A stretch of DNA of 64,000 nucleotides, taken from contig OY970200.1 in the NCBI GenBank assembly GCA_963708235.1, positions 806,001 through 870,000 on the forward strand. The letters are read 5' to 3'. Positions 42,894 to 52,227 of the stretch are shown piece after piece. Numbering within the stretch: position 1 is the stretch's first letter; every line of letters starts with the position of its first letter. The stretch comes from G963708235 sp963708235 (GTDB lineage Bacteria; Actinomycetota; Acidimicrobiia; Spongiisociales; UBA5794). Under the pieces are notes generated by a model. That model searched no databases, was not told the DNA's origin, and was given only the letters and a program-made list of their open reading frames with translations. Position numbers and translations under genes: made by a program.

Positions 42894-44012
42894 ATGTCGA
42901 CCCCGCACCCCACGTCCGAAGCGTCCGATGCGGCAGGTGATCCCGCCGCGGGTGGGGTGCCCCGATCGTTGAAGCTGGCTTCTGAGATCACATGGCGGAC
43001 GGCGCTGGTGGTGGCCGGCGCCCTGGCGGTGATCTGGGTCTTCCTCGAGTTGAGCGTCGTCACCGTCCCCGCCTTCGTGGCGCTTCTGGCGGCGACCGTG
43101 CTGTATCCACCCGTCGTGTGGTTGCGGGATCGCGGGTGGCCCCGTCTGCTGGCAACCTGGACGGTGCTGCTCGGAGTCGTCGCCCTGGTGGTGGCAGGGG
43201 TGGCGCTGCTGGTCCCGGCGTTCCTGGCCGAGACCGAAGATCTCGGAACCCAACTCGACGAGGGCATTGCCGAGGTGGAGAACTGGCTCGAGACCGGGCC
43301 CCTCGGTATCGAGAACGCCGACATCAAGGGCGCCCTGGACAGCGCCGCCGACCAGTTGATGGATGCGGGCCCCGCCCTGTTCGAGGGGGTCACTGTCGTC
43401 GTCGAGGTCCTTGCCGGGATGCTCATCGCCCTGGTGATGGTGTTCTTCTTCATCAAGGACGGCCCGAAGATCACCGACTGGGCTTCGAAGCACATGCCCG
43501 CCACCCGCCGCGACGACTGGCGGCGGGCGTCAGCGGCGGCATGGTCGGCGCTCGGCGCCTACTTTCGGGGGACGCTGGTGGTCGGGATCGTCAACGGCAC
43601 CGCCATCGGGATCGGACTGGCCATCCTCGGGGTACCGCTCGCCCTGCCCCTTGCGGTGATCACGGCCGCCTCGGCGTTCTTCCCCGTGGTAGGTGCGGTG
43701 GTGGCCGGAGCGCTCGCCGCCCTGGTGGCGCTGGTCACCGAAGGTCCGGTCGATGCGCTGATCGTCGTCGGTCTCACCGTCGCCGTGCAGCAGCTCGAAG
43801 GCGATGTGCTCAGCCCGGTGATCATGGGACGCGTCCTCAGCCTTCACCCGCTCGTCATCCTGGTGGTGCTGACGATCGGCGCCGTCACCGCAGGGATTCT
43901 CGGCGCCTTCCTGGCCGTCCCCGTCACCGCCATGGCGATCGCCGCCACGTCGTCCCTGCGGCAGGCCCGGCTCCGCAACGACCTGCCGGCGCACCCGGCG
44001 GAGGGAATCTAG
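42894..44012 (+). CDS. AI-2E family transporter (PerM-like)
   Basis: This 372-residue polytopic membrane protein belongs to the AI-2E/PerM family. It has paired N-terminal helices (ALVVAGALAVIWVFLELSVVTVPAFVALLAATVLYP in two spans), a periplasmic-type helical stretch (DLGTQLDEGIAEVENWLE), and the C-terminal module with ITAASAFFPVVGAVVAGALAALVAL and QQLEGDVLSPVIMGRVLSLHPLVILV. Members export small solutes or act as Na+/H+ antiporters. The broken carbamate kinase frame reads through into this gene, but ATG 42894 begins the proper N-terminus. Confidence 0.85.
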   Translation: MSTPHPTSEASDAAGDPAAGGVPRSLKLASEITWRTALVVAGALAVIWVFLELSVVTVPAFVALLAATVLYPPVVWLRDRGWPRLLATWTVLLGVVALVVAGVALLVPAFLAETEDLGTQLDEGIAEVENWLETGPLGIENADIKGALDSAADQLMDAGPALFEGVTVVVEVLAGMLIALVMVFFFIKDGPKITDWASKHMPATRRDDWRRASAAAWSALGAYFRGTLVVGIVNGTAIGIGLAILGVPLALPLAVITAASAFFPVVGAVVAGALAALVALVTEGPVDALIVVGLTVAVQQLEGDVLSPVIMGRVLSLHPLVILVVLTIGAVTAGILGAFLAVPVTAMAIAATSSLRQARLRNDLPAHPAEGI

Positions 44013-44853
44013 CGGGCCACCCGGGGCACACCCGTAGATGTCAAGCAGGGATAGCGGAGAAAGACCCCTCGCCAGCGGAGGACGCCTTCTTCTGGCCCTC
44101 CCCTCCTCGGGGGGAGTGTCGGAATATTTCATTGCCACACCGCGGGTTCCCTGGGCCAGCGAAGCCAATGGAAGCGCATCAACGCGGCGTCCCCTTGTCG
44201 GCCCTCCCCTCCTCGGGGGAGTGTCGGAATATGTCATTGCCACACCGCGTGTTCCCTGGGCCAGTGAGGCCAATAGAAGCGCATTAACGGCGCGTCCCCT
44301 TGTCGGCCCTCCCCTCCTCGGGAGGAGGGGTGGCTGCGGACGCCTCGCGGACGCAGACGGGGCGGAGCGCGGCGTCAAGGTCCGCTTCGCCAGCAGCGTC
44401 ACCGACAGACACGTGACCAGCGCCGCAACCTCCGAACGCCTAGGCCCGCACGCGACAAGTCGACCACAGAGGACAACAACCTCGCGCCCCGCCCCACCTC
44501 CTCCCAGAACCTCGGAGGCACCCCGCCCCCCGGGGCACGTCGGAATACCTCCGAATCAGCCATCTGGGCGCTCCGAAACCCTTGGGCCCCAACGGCCCGA
44601 AATCGGCGGACGGAGTAAATCGACAGACCCCCCGGGGCGGGAGGGCCAAGAAAGCGCCGGCCCTTGCGGTGATCCCTTGTTGGCTTACCCGCTGAGGCAT
44701 CACAGATGGCGGGGTCCCTCATGGCCAGGGGGATGTCGGAGTACCGCGAAATCGCCGAGTCCACCTCTCCGAAAGGCCTGTGACGTAGAGGCCCTGCCTT
44801 CTCGGGCGTTGAGCGAATCGACACCCCCAGGGCGGTGGGCCAAGAAAGAGCAG
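44013..44853. repeat. Non-coding repetitive island
   Basis: About 840 bp lie between convergent genes and hold no convincing gene. Two 105/106-bp direct repeats (44094-44199 and 44200-44304), differing at about ten positions, are followed by a truncated third copy ending in a perfect hairpin CCCCTCCT-CGGG-AGGAGGGG (44311-44330). GTCGGAATA recurs at 44118, 44223 and 44539, with a variant at 44735. A second diverged unit beginning AATCGACA and ending GGGCCAAGAAAG occurs at 44618-44654 and 44816-44848; read on the minus strand it resembles the start of the 105-bp unit, so units lie in both orientations. Confidence 0.85.
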
Positions 44854-45582
44854 CTAGCCCAGGTCCAAGATGGGGCGTAGTTCTACACCGCCCCCTGGCA
44901 CCACCCGGATGTGGGTGGCCATCTCGACCACCGTCTCCGGGCTGCCCCGCAACACGTAGAAAGCCCGGGCGCTGCGGGTCGCCGGCACACCACCCTCGGA
45001 GATCTGAAGGTCTCCGTTGCGAACCCGGATCGTGGCGGCCGACGAGGAGGGATGCAGCGCACCGCCGGCGACGATGAGATCGGTGGCCGCCTCGGCGAAA
45101 CGCTGGTGGGCCGCCGGGTCGTCGAGCTGGTGCGTTCCACCACCGACGGCCGGGTCGTCCGCAGCGGACTCCGGCCCGTGCACCATCGCCAGAAACCGTG
45201 CCGCCCCGCGTCCACCGGCGGGCATCGCCATCGACCGATCGAACCACTGCCCGAGGGGCCGGACCTCGACGGTTCCATAGACCGCCACCGGGATCAGCCG
45301 GGCCATGTGAAGGGCGCCCTCCATCGATCCCGCCTCCAGAACGTACACACCGGCCAGGGCCTCGTCGGTCGCGGCAAACGTGCCCGCCGTCACCTCGACC
45401 TCGTCGCCCCGGTGGCGGATGCTCCGAGTCGTCGAGCGCTCCTGCAACGCCACCCCGGCCATGATCGCTCCAGCCGCCACCTCACCGAAGGCGGCGAACC
45501 CGACCATGTCGCGTTCGAAGTCCTCCGTGCCCGGCGTGGGCATCGCCGACTCGTCGGCAAACAGCAACACCAGAAACTGCAT
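44854..45582 (-). CDS. Two-domain YCII-related protein
   Basis: This 242-residue cytoplasmic protein is a tandem of two YCII-like (dimeric alpha-beta barrel) domains. The first begins MQFLVLLFADESAMP and includes GVYVLEAGSMEGALHMARLIPVAVYGTVEVRPL in strands; the second begins RFLAMVHGPESAAD and includes AFYVLRGSPETVVEMATHIRVVPGGGVELRPI. ATG 45582 has AGGAGG at ideal spacing. The family includes small enzymes and sigma-factor-linked proteins of uncertain activity. Its stop abuts the repeat island. Confidence 0.8.
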   Translation of the reverse strand: MQFLVLLFADESAMPTPGTEDFERDMVGFAAFGEVAAGAIMAGVALQERSTTRSIRHRGDEVEVTAGTFAATDEALAGVYVLEAGSMEGALHMARLIPVAVYGTVEVRPLGQWFDRSMAMPAGGRGAARFLAMVHGPESAADDPAVGGGTHQLDDPAAHQRFAEAATDLIVAGGALHPSSSAATIRVRNGDLQISEGGVPATRSARAFYVLRGSPETVVEMATHIRVVPGGGVELRPILDLG

Positions 45583-45771
45583 GGCGTTCCCTCCTCTCGG
45601 TGATGCGGGTGCCCATTGTGGCAAGTGCCCGCAGCACTCCGGCGTCTGCCGTCCGCCGCACCTACGGATCGGCGTGGTTCGACCGGGTACGCTGGCCCGA
45701 CGGGCAGCGTGTCGATGGCTCGATGACCCGTGTCCAGACGGCCCGATGTCCCGACGATGAGGATCCTGCTG

Positions 45772-46788
45772 ATGCTCGACCCGGTCCCGTTCGATGAATC
45801 AGTCGCCACCGCAGCGGTTTCGACCGGACGGCTCCCGTCTCCCGATGAGGTACGCCGCCTGCTCGATGAGGCCTACGGCCGGTACCGGACCAACCGGGCC
45901 GGTGACGTCGCCGACTACATCCCGGCGCTCGCCGCCACCGACCCGGACCTGTTCGGCGCCTGCATCGTCAGCGCCCGCGGCGAGTCGTACGGGGTCGGAG
46001 ACGCCGGACACGCCTTCTCGATCCAGAGCGTGTCGAAGCCGTTCGTCTTCGCCCTGGTGTGCCAGCTGCTCGGCCCCGAGGACGCCCGCCTCAAGATCGG
46101 GGTCAACAGCACCGGCTTGCCGTTCAACTCGGTGATGGCGGTGGAGCTGATCGCCGACCGCACGGCCAATCCGATGGTCAACGCCGGCGCCATCGCCACC
46201 ACCAGCCTGATCCCCGGCGCCACACCCGACGACAAGTGGGAGACCATCCGCAACGGGTTGTCGCGATTCGCCGGGCGCACCCTGGAACTCGATGGCGAGG
46301 TCTACCGGTCGGAGTCGGTGAGCAACGGTCGCAACCGGGGTATCGCCAGGCTGCTCGCCAGTTACGACCGGCTCTACGCCGATCCCGACGAGGCCACCGA
46401 CCTGTACACACGGCAGTGTTCGCTCTCGGTGACCGCCACCGATCTGGCGGTGATGGGGGCCACCCTCGCCGACGGAGGGGTCAACCCGATCACCGGGGAA
46501 CGGATCATCGACCCGGTCCACTGCAAGCGGGTGCTCGCCGTGCTGGCCACCGCCGGGCTCTACGAGCGCTCCGGCGAGTGGCTGTATGAGATCGGGCTCC
46601 CGGGCAAGAGCGGGGTGAGCGGCGGGATGGTGACCGTGTCGCCAGGGAAGGGAGGCCTCGGGGTCTTCTCCCCACCACTCGATGGCGCCGGCAACAGTGT
46701 CCGTGGTCAGTATCTCACCAAATATCTGTCCGACCGGCTCGGTCTCAACATCTTTGCCTCGCGACCGGTGGCGCCCGACGCCGGGTGA
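45772..46788 (+). CDS. glsA: Glutaminase
   Basis: This 338-residue enzyme hydrolyses glutamine to glutamate and ammonia. It belongs to the serine-dependent beta-lactamase fold glutaminases; the Ser-X-X-Lys pair is at residues 86-89 in QSVSKPF. Other signatures are NSTGLPFNSVMAVEL, NPMVNAGAIATTSLI, YTRQCSLSVTATDLAVMG and GKSGVSGGMVTVSPGKGGLGVFSPPLD in parts. ATG 45772 has GAGGA eight bases upstream; ATG 45757 is possible. It is cytoplasmic. The beta-carbonic anhydrase gene follows on the same strand after 155 bp. Confidence 0.93.
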   Translation: MLDPVPFDESVATAAVSTGRLPSPDEVRRLLDEAYGRYRTNRAGDVADYIPALAATDPDLFGACIVSARGESYGVGDAGHAFSIQSVSKPFVFALVCQLLGPEDARLKIGVNSTGLPFNSVMAVELIADRTANPMVNAGAIATTSLIPGATPDDKWETIRNGLSRFAGRTLELDGEVYRSESVSNGRNRGIARLLASYDRLYADPDEATDLYTRQCSLSVTATDLAVMGATLADGGVNPITGERIIDPVHCKRVLAVLATAGLYERSGEWLYEIGLPGKSGVSGGMVTVSPGKGGLGVFSPPLDGAGNSVRGQYLTKYLSDRLGLNIFASRPVAPDAG

Positions 46789-46943
46789 CGCTTCCGATCC
46801 CGGGGGCGACCCGTCGCCGAACTTCGGCACCGCCGCCGCAGCGGGTAGCGTGCGGGCCGCATCTCCCGAAGAGAGGGAAGCCCCTGCCCGGCGGTCGTCG
46901 GAGCATGGGGATTCGGCTGGATGAGAGGGACCGGTGGGCGGAC

Positions 46944-47432
46944 ATGTCAGAGATCGCAAGGTTGCTTGCCGCCAACGAGGGCTATGCCGCCGCCCGTGCC
47001 AATGTCACCGATGCCCGGCCCAGCCGGAGTCTGGCGGTCGTCACGTGCATGGATCCCCGTATCGATGTGTTCGCCGTCCTCGGGCTGCACCTCGGCGAAG
47101 CCCATGTCATCCGCAACGGGGGCGGCAGGGTCACCGACGACGTGCTGCGCAGCATGGCCCTGTCGACGCACGTGCTCGGTGTCGAGACCGTGGTGGTGAT
47201 GCAGCACACCAAGTGCGGTCTGGTCGGCGTCACCGACGAGGAGTTGCGTGACATCACCGGCTCCGACCTCGGGTTTCTTCCCATCGACGACCACGCCGCC
47301 GCGCTCCGCGAGGACATCGAGGTGCTCGCCACCAAGAGTTATCTCTCCCCGTTGCAGGTGATCGCCGGCTTCGTCTACGACGTCGAGAGCGGCGAAATCC
47401 ACGACGTGGTCCGGTGGGAACGCACGCCGTAG
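46944..47432 (+). CDS. Beta-class carbonic anhydrase
   Basis: This 162-residue zinc enzyme interconverts CO2 and bicarbonate. The ligands are Cys 35 (in TCMDPRID, with the Asp/Arg dyad) and His 88/Cys 91 (in QHTKCGL). The protein matches the short mycobacterial Rv1284-type beta-carbonic anhydrases. ATG 46944 is the probable start; an in-frame ATG at 46905 would add 13 residues. A hairpin follows the stop. Confidence 0.9.
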   Translation: MSEIARLLAANEGYAAARANVTDARPSRSLAVVTCMDPRIDVFAVLGLHLGEAHVIRNGGGRVTDDVLRSMALSTHVLGVETVVVMQHTKCGLVGVTDEELRDITGSDLGFLPIDDHAAALREDIEVLATKSYLSPLQVIAGFVYDVESGEIHDVVRWERTP

Positions 47433-47438
47433 ACGAAG

Positions 47439-47454
47439 CCGGCGCAGGCGCCGG
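47439..47454. terminator. Hairpin between convergent carbonic anhydrase and AbgT genes
   Basis: CCGGCG (47439-47444) pairs with CGCCGG (47449-47454) around CAGG. It lies seven bases after the carbonic anhydrase stop and 25 bp from the convergent AbgT stop. The stem is short but GC-only; termination is plausible. Confidence 0.45.
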
Positions 47455-47478
47455 TCGCTGGCTCCTGGAGGTTGCAGC

Positions 47479-49143
47479 TCAGCCGTTGACCGGGTACCCG
47501 GGTCCCAGCGGGATGCCGAGCATGAACCATGCGGCGAACAGCACCAACCACACCAGCAGGATGCCCACCGCATAGGGGAGCATCAGGGCCACCACCGTCC
47601 CGAGACCCGCCTTCTTCTGATATCGCTGCGCCACCACCACGATGAACGGCAGATACACCATCAGCGGCGTCAACACGTTGGTGGGGGAGTCGCCCACCCG
47701 GTAGGCGGCGAGGACCGTCTGCGGGGCCACGTCGAGCCGGGTGAAGATCGGGATGAACACCGGGGCGAAGATCGCCCACTTGGGGACGACGCCGGGAAGG
47801 ATGAAGTTGAGCACCACGATCACCACGATCATCGCCAGCAGCAGCGGGAGTGCTCCCACGCTGGCGCTCTCCAGCACACCCGCCATCTTCACCGCCGCCA
47901 CCCGGGGCATGTTGGTGTAGTTGAAGTAGGCAATGAACTGGCTGATCATCAGCAACATAAAGATGAGTCCGGACAAACCGGAGAACGTCTTGGTGACGGC
48001 GTTGATCACGCCCTCGCTGCCCTGGAGCGTCTTGGCCCCCCGCCCGTAGAAGATGCCGCAGACGAGGAAGATCAGCGAGATCAGGAAGATCAGGCTGTTC
48101 ATGAACGGGGTCGGTCCGACGAGGGCACCGGTCACCGGGTCCCGCAGCGGTGCCCCGGGTGGGAGGGAGAGCAGGGCGATCAGCCCGCCGATGCCGAGGA
48201 GACCGTAGAAGGCGTATTTCAGCCCGCGGGCCTCGGCGTCCGGGTCGACCGCCTCCGCCGCCAGCGCATCCGGGTCGCCTTCGGTCGGATCGTAGGGTCC
48301 GAGGCGGGGCTCGACGATGCGTTGGGTGATGAACATCGCCACGCCGGCCAGTACCAGGGTCGACACCACCGCAAAGTAGTAGTTGGCGGTGACGGTGATC
48401 GGCTCGCCGCCGGTCAACCCGATCGCCTCGTTGGTGATCTCGGTGAGCATGCTGTCTACGGGTGTGATCAGCATGTTGACGCCGAAGACGGCGCCCACCC
48501 CGGCGAACGCCGCCGCCATCCCGGCCAACGGATGGCGACCCAACGTCATGAAGGCAGCCGCTCCCAACGGGATCAGGATCAGATACCCGGCGTCGGACGC
48601 CACGCTGGACAGCACCCCCACCAGGATCAGGATGAAGGCGATGAGTTGACGGGGCGCCACCGCCACCAGCTTGCGGATCAACGCCGCCATCATCCCGGCC
48701 TGTTCGGCGACTCCGACTCCGGCCATCGCCACCAGCGTCACCGCCACCACGGCGAACCCGGCGAAGTTGCTGACGAAGGAGGTGAAGAAAAACCTGATCC
48801 CGTCGGCGTCGAGCAGACTCCGGATCGGGATGAACTCTTCCTTGACGATGTAGTCGGGAATCTGGGCGGGTTCGTTGGTGAAGACGTCGTAGGGGACGAT
48901 CGACCCGCCGAGCGCATTGTTGAGGTCCCGGAGCTGCTGGATCGGGACCGGTTCGACTATTTCCTCGGTGACGCTGATGTTCATCATCGCCAGGATCTGG
49001 GAGAGCACCATCACGATGGCGATCAGGTACACGAACATCATCACCGGGTGGGGTACCCGGTTGCCGACTTTCTCGATACCGTCGAGGAGCTTCTCGGTGA
49101 AGCCCCGTTTTACCGGCTGTCCTTCGGCGGTCGTGGTCGACAT
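47479..49143 (-). CDS. AbgT-family transporter
   Basis: This 554-residue polytopic membrane protein belongs to the AbgT family, which imports p-aminobenzoyl-glutamate or exports sulfonamides in some members. The pattern includes GIEKVGNRVPHPVMMFVYL near the N-terminus, SSVASDAGYLILIPLGAAAF, GVNMLITPVDSMLTEIT, and the second repeat AAYRVGDSPTNVLTPLMVYLPF. These last two correspond to the family's inverted hairpins. ATG 49143 follows AGGGAT. A leucyl aminopeptidase gene lies 47 bp upstream on the same strand, so transport and peptide hydrolysis may be linked. Confidence 0.92.
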   Translation of the reverse strand: MSTTTAEGQPVKRGFTEKLLDGIEKVGNRVPHPVMMFVYLIAIVMVLSQILAMMNISVTEEIVEPVPIQQLRDLNNALGGSIVPYDVFTNEPAQIPDYIVKEEFIPIRSLLDADGIRFFFTSFVSNFAGFAVVAVTLVAMAGVGVAEQAGMMAALIRKLVAVAPRQLIAFILILVGVLSSVASDAGYLILIPLGAAAFMTLGRHPLAGMAAAFAGVGAVFGVNMLITPVDSMLTEITNEAIGLTGGEPITVTANYYFAVVSTLVLAGVAMFITQRIVEPRLGPYDPTEGDPDALAAEAVDPDAEARGLKYAFYGLLGIGGLIALLSLPPGAPLRDPVTGALVGPTPFMNSLIFLISLIFLVCGIFYGRGAKTLQGSEGVINAVTKTFSGLSGLIFMLLMISQFIAYFNYTNMPRVAAVKMAGVLESASVGALPLLLAMIVVIVVLNFILPGVVPKWAIFAPVFIPIFTRLDVAPQTVLAAYRVGDSPTNVLTPLMVYLPFIVVVAQRYQKKAGLGTVVALMLPYAVGILLVWLVLFAAWFMLGIPLGPGYPVNG

Positions 49144-49190
49144 GACGATCCCTGCGCTTTCTGGCGTCTGGACGAACTGCGTGCGGCGAT

Positions 49191-50666
49191 CTAGCCGGCG
49201 AGCCGGCGGAGATACTCGGTCACCACGCGCACTCCGGCGCCGGTGCCGCCGACGAACTCGTACGGTCGCTCCGGTTTGGCGACCCATGCCGAGCCGGCGA
49301 TATCGAGATGGACGAACGGATAGTCGCCGACGAAGGCGGTGAGGAACGCCGCGGCGGTGATCGACCCGGCGGGCTGCCCGGCGAGGTTCTTCACATCACC
49401 GATATCGCTCTTCACCAGTTCGTGATACTCGTCCCACAGTGGCAGTTGCCACACGCGGTCGCCGCTCGACTCTCCGGCGGCGATGATCTGATCGGCGAGC
49501 GCCTGATCGGTGCCCATCAGCCCGGAGGCGTAACGGCCCAGCGCCACGATGATCGCCCCGGTGAGCGTCGACAGCTCGACGACGGCGTCCGGTTCGTACC
49601 GCTGCGCATAGAACAGGGCATCGGACAGGATGACCCGCCCTTCGGCGTCGGTATTGAGCACCTCGATCGTCTTCCCGCTGAGGGTGGTGACCACGTCCCC
49701 GGGGCGATACGAACGACCGCTCGGCATGTTCTCGGCGGCGCTGATCAACCCGACGACATGGATCGGCAACTCCAACTCGGCGACCGCCTGGATGATGGCG
49801 ATGACGGCGGCGCCTCCACCCATGTCGTTCTTCATCGTCTCCATCGCCGCTGCCGGCTTGATCGACAGCCCACCGGAATCGAAGGTCAGACCCTTGCCTG
49901 CAAGACAGATCGTCGGAACTTCGGCACCGTCTCCGTTACCCAGGTCGGCGCCATACTCGAGGACGATGAAACGTGGTTCCGCATACGATCCCTTTCCGAC
50001 CGCCAGCACACCGCCGAATCCCTGTTCGGTGAGCTGGTCCATGTCGAGGACGGTGGCGGAGACCCCGACCCGGTCGGCCATCGCCACGGCGGCGTCGGCC
50101 AGTGCCGGTGGGGTCATGTCGGCCGGCGGGGTGTTGACCAGGTCCCGGGCGAGTGCCACGGCCCGTGCCAGGATCAGGCCGAGGCCCACACCCTCCCGCA
50201 CCTCGTCGGCCGCGGCCGTGGTGAGCACGGTGGCGGTATCGACCGTGAAGGTCTGGGCGTCGGTGAGACCGGTGCGGTACTGCCAGAAGCGATAGGCGCC
50301 GAGTTCGATGCCCTCGGCGACGGCGCGCCCGGCGTCGTGCGGGTCCACGGGAACCTCGTCGGCGATACCGAAGGTGAACGTGGCGGCCTGTACGTCGCGG
50401 GCCTGCCGTACGGCGGTTGCGGCCACCTGACGAAGCCGTTCGGCGGTGACCTTTTCCGCAGGCCCGAGCCCGATCAGGAGGAGACGGTCGGGGACCACCA
50501 CGTCGCCGGGATACAGCAAGATCGTCTGACCCGGCTTGCCCTCGAAATCGCCGGATGGGAACAGCCCGGCGACCTCATCTGGGAGCGGGCTTCCCTCGCA
50601 GACGCCCAATGCACCAAACGGAGAACCTTCGGTCAGGACGTCGCCTGTCTGAACGTTGATATGCAC
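49191..50666 (-). CDS. pepA: Leucyl aminopeptidase (M17)
   Basis: This 491-residue cytoplasmic peptidase removes N-terminal residues with a two-metal site. The C-terminal catalytic domain carries GKGLTFDSGGLSIKPAAAME (with the metal and catalytic Lys residues), KNDMGGGAAVI, and the signature NTDAEGRVILSDALFY with catalytic Arg. The N-terminal domain is of the usual length. GTG 50666 starts MHINVQTGDVL. The AbgT gene lies downstream on the same strand, so cotranscription is likely. Confidence 0.95.
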   Translation of the reverse strand: MHINVQTGDVLTEGSPFGALGVCEGSPLPDEVAGLFPSGDFEGKPGQTILLYPGDVVVPDRLLLIGLGPAEKVTAERLRQVAATAVRQARDVQAATFTFGIADEVPVDPHDAGRAVAEGIELGAYRFWQYRTGLTDAQTFTVDTATVLTTAAADEVREGVGLGLILARAVALARDLVNTPPADMTPPALADAAVAMADRVGVSATVLDMDQLTEQGFGGVLAVGKGSYAEPRFIVLEYGADLGNGDGAEVPTICLAGKGLTFDSGGLSIKPAAAMETMKNDMGGGAAVIAIIQAVAELELPIHVVGLISAAENMPSGRSYRPGDVVTTLSGKTIEVLNTDAEGRVILSDALFYAQRYEPDAVVELSTLTGAIIVALGRYASGLMGTDQALADQIIAAGESSGDRVWQLPLWDEYHELVKSDIGDVKNLAGQPAGSITAAAFLTAFVGDYPFVHLDIAGSAWVAKPERPYEFVGGTGAGVRVVTEYLRRLAG

Positions 50667-50888
50667 GCCACATGCCCCTTCTCGTCATCCTGTCCCTTGC
50701 AGCGGAAGATAACATTCGCAACCCTGGCGTGATGCGTGAAGGACGTCCCGATCTCGCCGGGTCACCCGTCCGCCCGTGGTCTTTCGAGCGTCCGACGCGT
50801 GCGTCCGCAACGTCGATCGAGGCCGCCGTCCCGCCCGCCGACAGCGGGACACCCGACATCGAGACGCAATGGTGAATATGGTCGTGCG

Positions 50889-52043
50889 ATGCCGCACGCC
50901 AGCCAGGACACCACGGTTCCCCGGGATCCCGTCACTGCGGCGCCCGTCCCGGTCCCGGATGGCAGAGCACACCGGTTGCGGCGCCTCGGTGACGTCTGGG
51001 TCCGCCACGGCGAACGGATCACCCTGGTGGTCCTGGTGTTGTGCCAGGCGGGGACCGTTGCGCTGACATGGAACCTGTGGAACGTCCGCACCGAACCGCC
51101 GCCGCTGCCCCTGATCGATGCGCTACCCGAGGTCGCCACCGCTTGGGCGTTGATCGTCACGTTGGCGGTGGCGCTGTGGCGGCCCCGCATCGGTGCGGTA
51201 CTGCATCTCGGGGTGCTGGCATATGCCGTGATGCTGGACCAGACACGACTCCAGCCGGGTGTGGTGTCGCTTGCGATCCTGCTGGTGGCGCTCGCTTTCC
51301 CTCCGCTGACCGTGGTCGGTCGGGCGCACCTGGTGACGTTGTGGACCTGGTCCGGGATCCACAAGCTGCTCAGCACCGGATTCGCCGGCGGCAGCGCCGT
51401 CTTCATGGCCGATGGGCTGGGTGTCCCGCTCGGTGTGACGGTGTGGGCGACGCCACTCGCCGAGCTCACACTCGGGCTGGTCGCCTCGATGTGGCGGACC
51501 CGTCGTATCGCCGTGGCGCAGGCCGTGTTGGTTCACGGTGCGATCCTGTTCACCCTCATCGCCCAGGACTGGAACAGCTCGGTGTGGCTGTGGAACCTCG
51601 CCCTACCCTTTGCCGCGGCGCATTTCCTGCTCACCGGGCGCAACCGCCAGCTTGTGGTGCTGCGGCACGAGAACCGCAGGGCGGCGGTTGCTTCAGCCGT
51701 GGTCTGGCTGGTCGCCTGGTCCTACCCCGCAGGTTTCTATGTCGGTGCCGCCGACACCTATCTGGCGCACAATCTGTACACCAGCAACACCCGGACGGCA
51801 ACGGTATGCCAGCTTCCTGCCGGTGCCGTCGCCTCGGGGTCGGCGCCGTGTGTCAGCCCGTTCGACTGGACCTGGATTGCGCTCAACGTTCCGCTCCCAC
51901 CGGAGCCCCGGCTCTACCGTCAGTGGTTCGAGGCCACCTGCTCTCCTGGCGGTGTGCTGCGGATCACTCCGATCCGGACGAGGATCACGCCGGAGACAGC
52001 GCCCGTCGAATTCGCCTGTCCACCCGCAGAGTTGTCCCGGTAG
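50889..52043 (+). CDS. Polytopic membrane protein (HTTM/DoxX-like)
   Basis: This 384-residue protein has about eight hydrophobic helices, for example TLVVLVLCQAGTVALTWNLW, TAWALIVTLAVALW and ASAVVWLVAWSYPAGFYVGA, and a C-terminal extracytoplasmic part with paired Cys (TVCQLPAG, APCVSPF, EATCSPGG and EFACPP). The centre, LWTWSGIHKLLSTGFAGGSA, resembles HTTM/DoxX-type segments. The function is unknown. ATG 50889 is a likely start. It is divergent from pepA and followed by a metal exporter gene. Confidence 0.65.
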   Translation: MPHASQDTTVPRDPVTAAPVPVPDGRAHRLRRLGDVWVRHGERITLVVLVLCQAGTVALTWNLWNVRTEPPPLPLIDALPEVATAWALIVTLAVALWRPRIGAVLHLGVLAYAVMLDQTRLQPGVVSLAILLVALAFPPLTVVGRAHLVTLWTWSGIHKLLSTGFAGGSAVFMADGLGVPLGVTVWATPLAELTLGLVASMWRTRRIAVAQAVLVHGAILFTLIAQDWNSSVWLWNLALPFAAAHFLLTGRNRQLVVLRHENRRAAVASAVVWLVAWSYPAGFYVGAADTYLAHNLYTSNTRTATVCQLPAGAVASGSAPCVSPFDWTWIALNVPLPPEPRLYRQWFEATCSPGGVLRITPIRTRITPETAPVEFACPPAELSR

Positions 52044-52227
52044 ACCCCGTATCCGGTGCGTCGGTATCGGGTGCGGAGGCGATCAACGGAGATCGATGGG
52101 GAGCAGCCGACCTGTGTGCGATGATGTCATTGCCTGCCGACGTCCTGCGCCGTCCAGGAACTCCTGGTGTGGAGGGTGACGCCGTGACGGGTAGGTGCAT
52201 GACGTCCAGCCCCCGGATCGAGGTCGC

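Noticed and set aside
41835..44012. A natural carbamate kinase-AI-2E transporter fusion
   Set aside because: The kinase C-terminus continues in another frame and the transporter has its own ATG, so the joint frame is best explained by a one-base break.
44094..44330. Coding tandem repeat (open frames pass through it on both strands)
   Set aside because: The 105- and 106-bp units change frame between copies, no ribosome-binding site is present and the translated repeats look like no protein domain.
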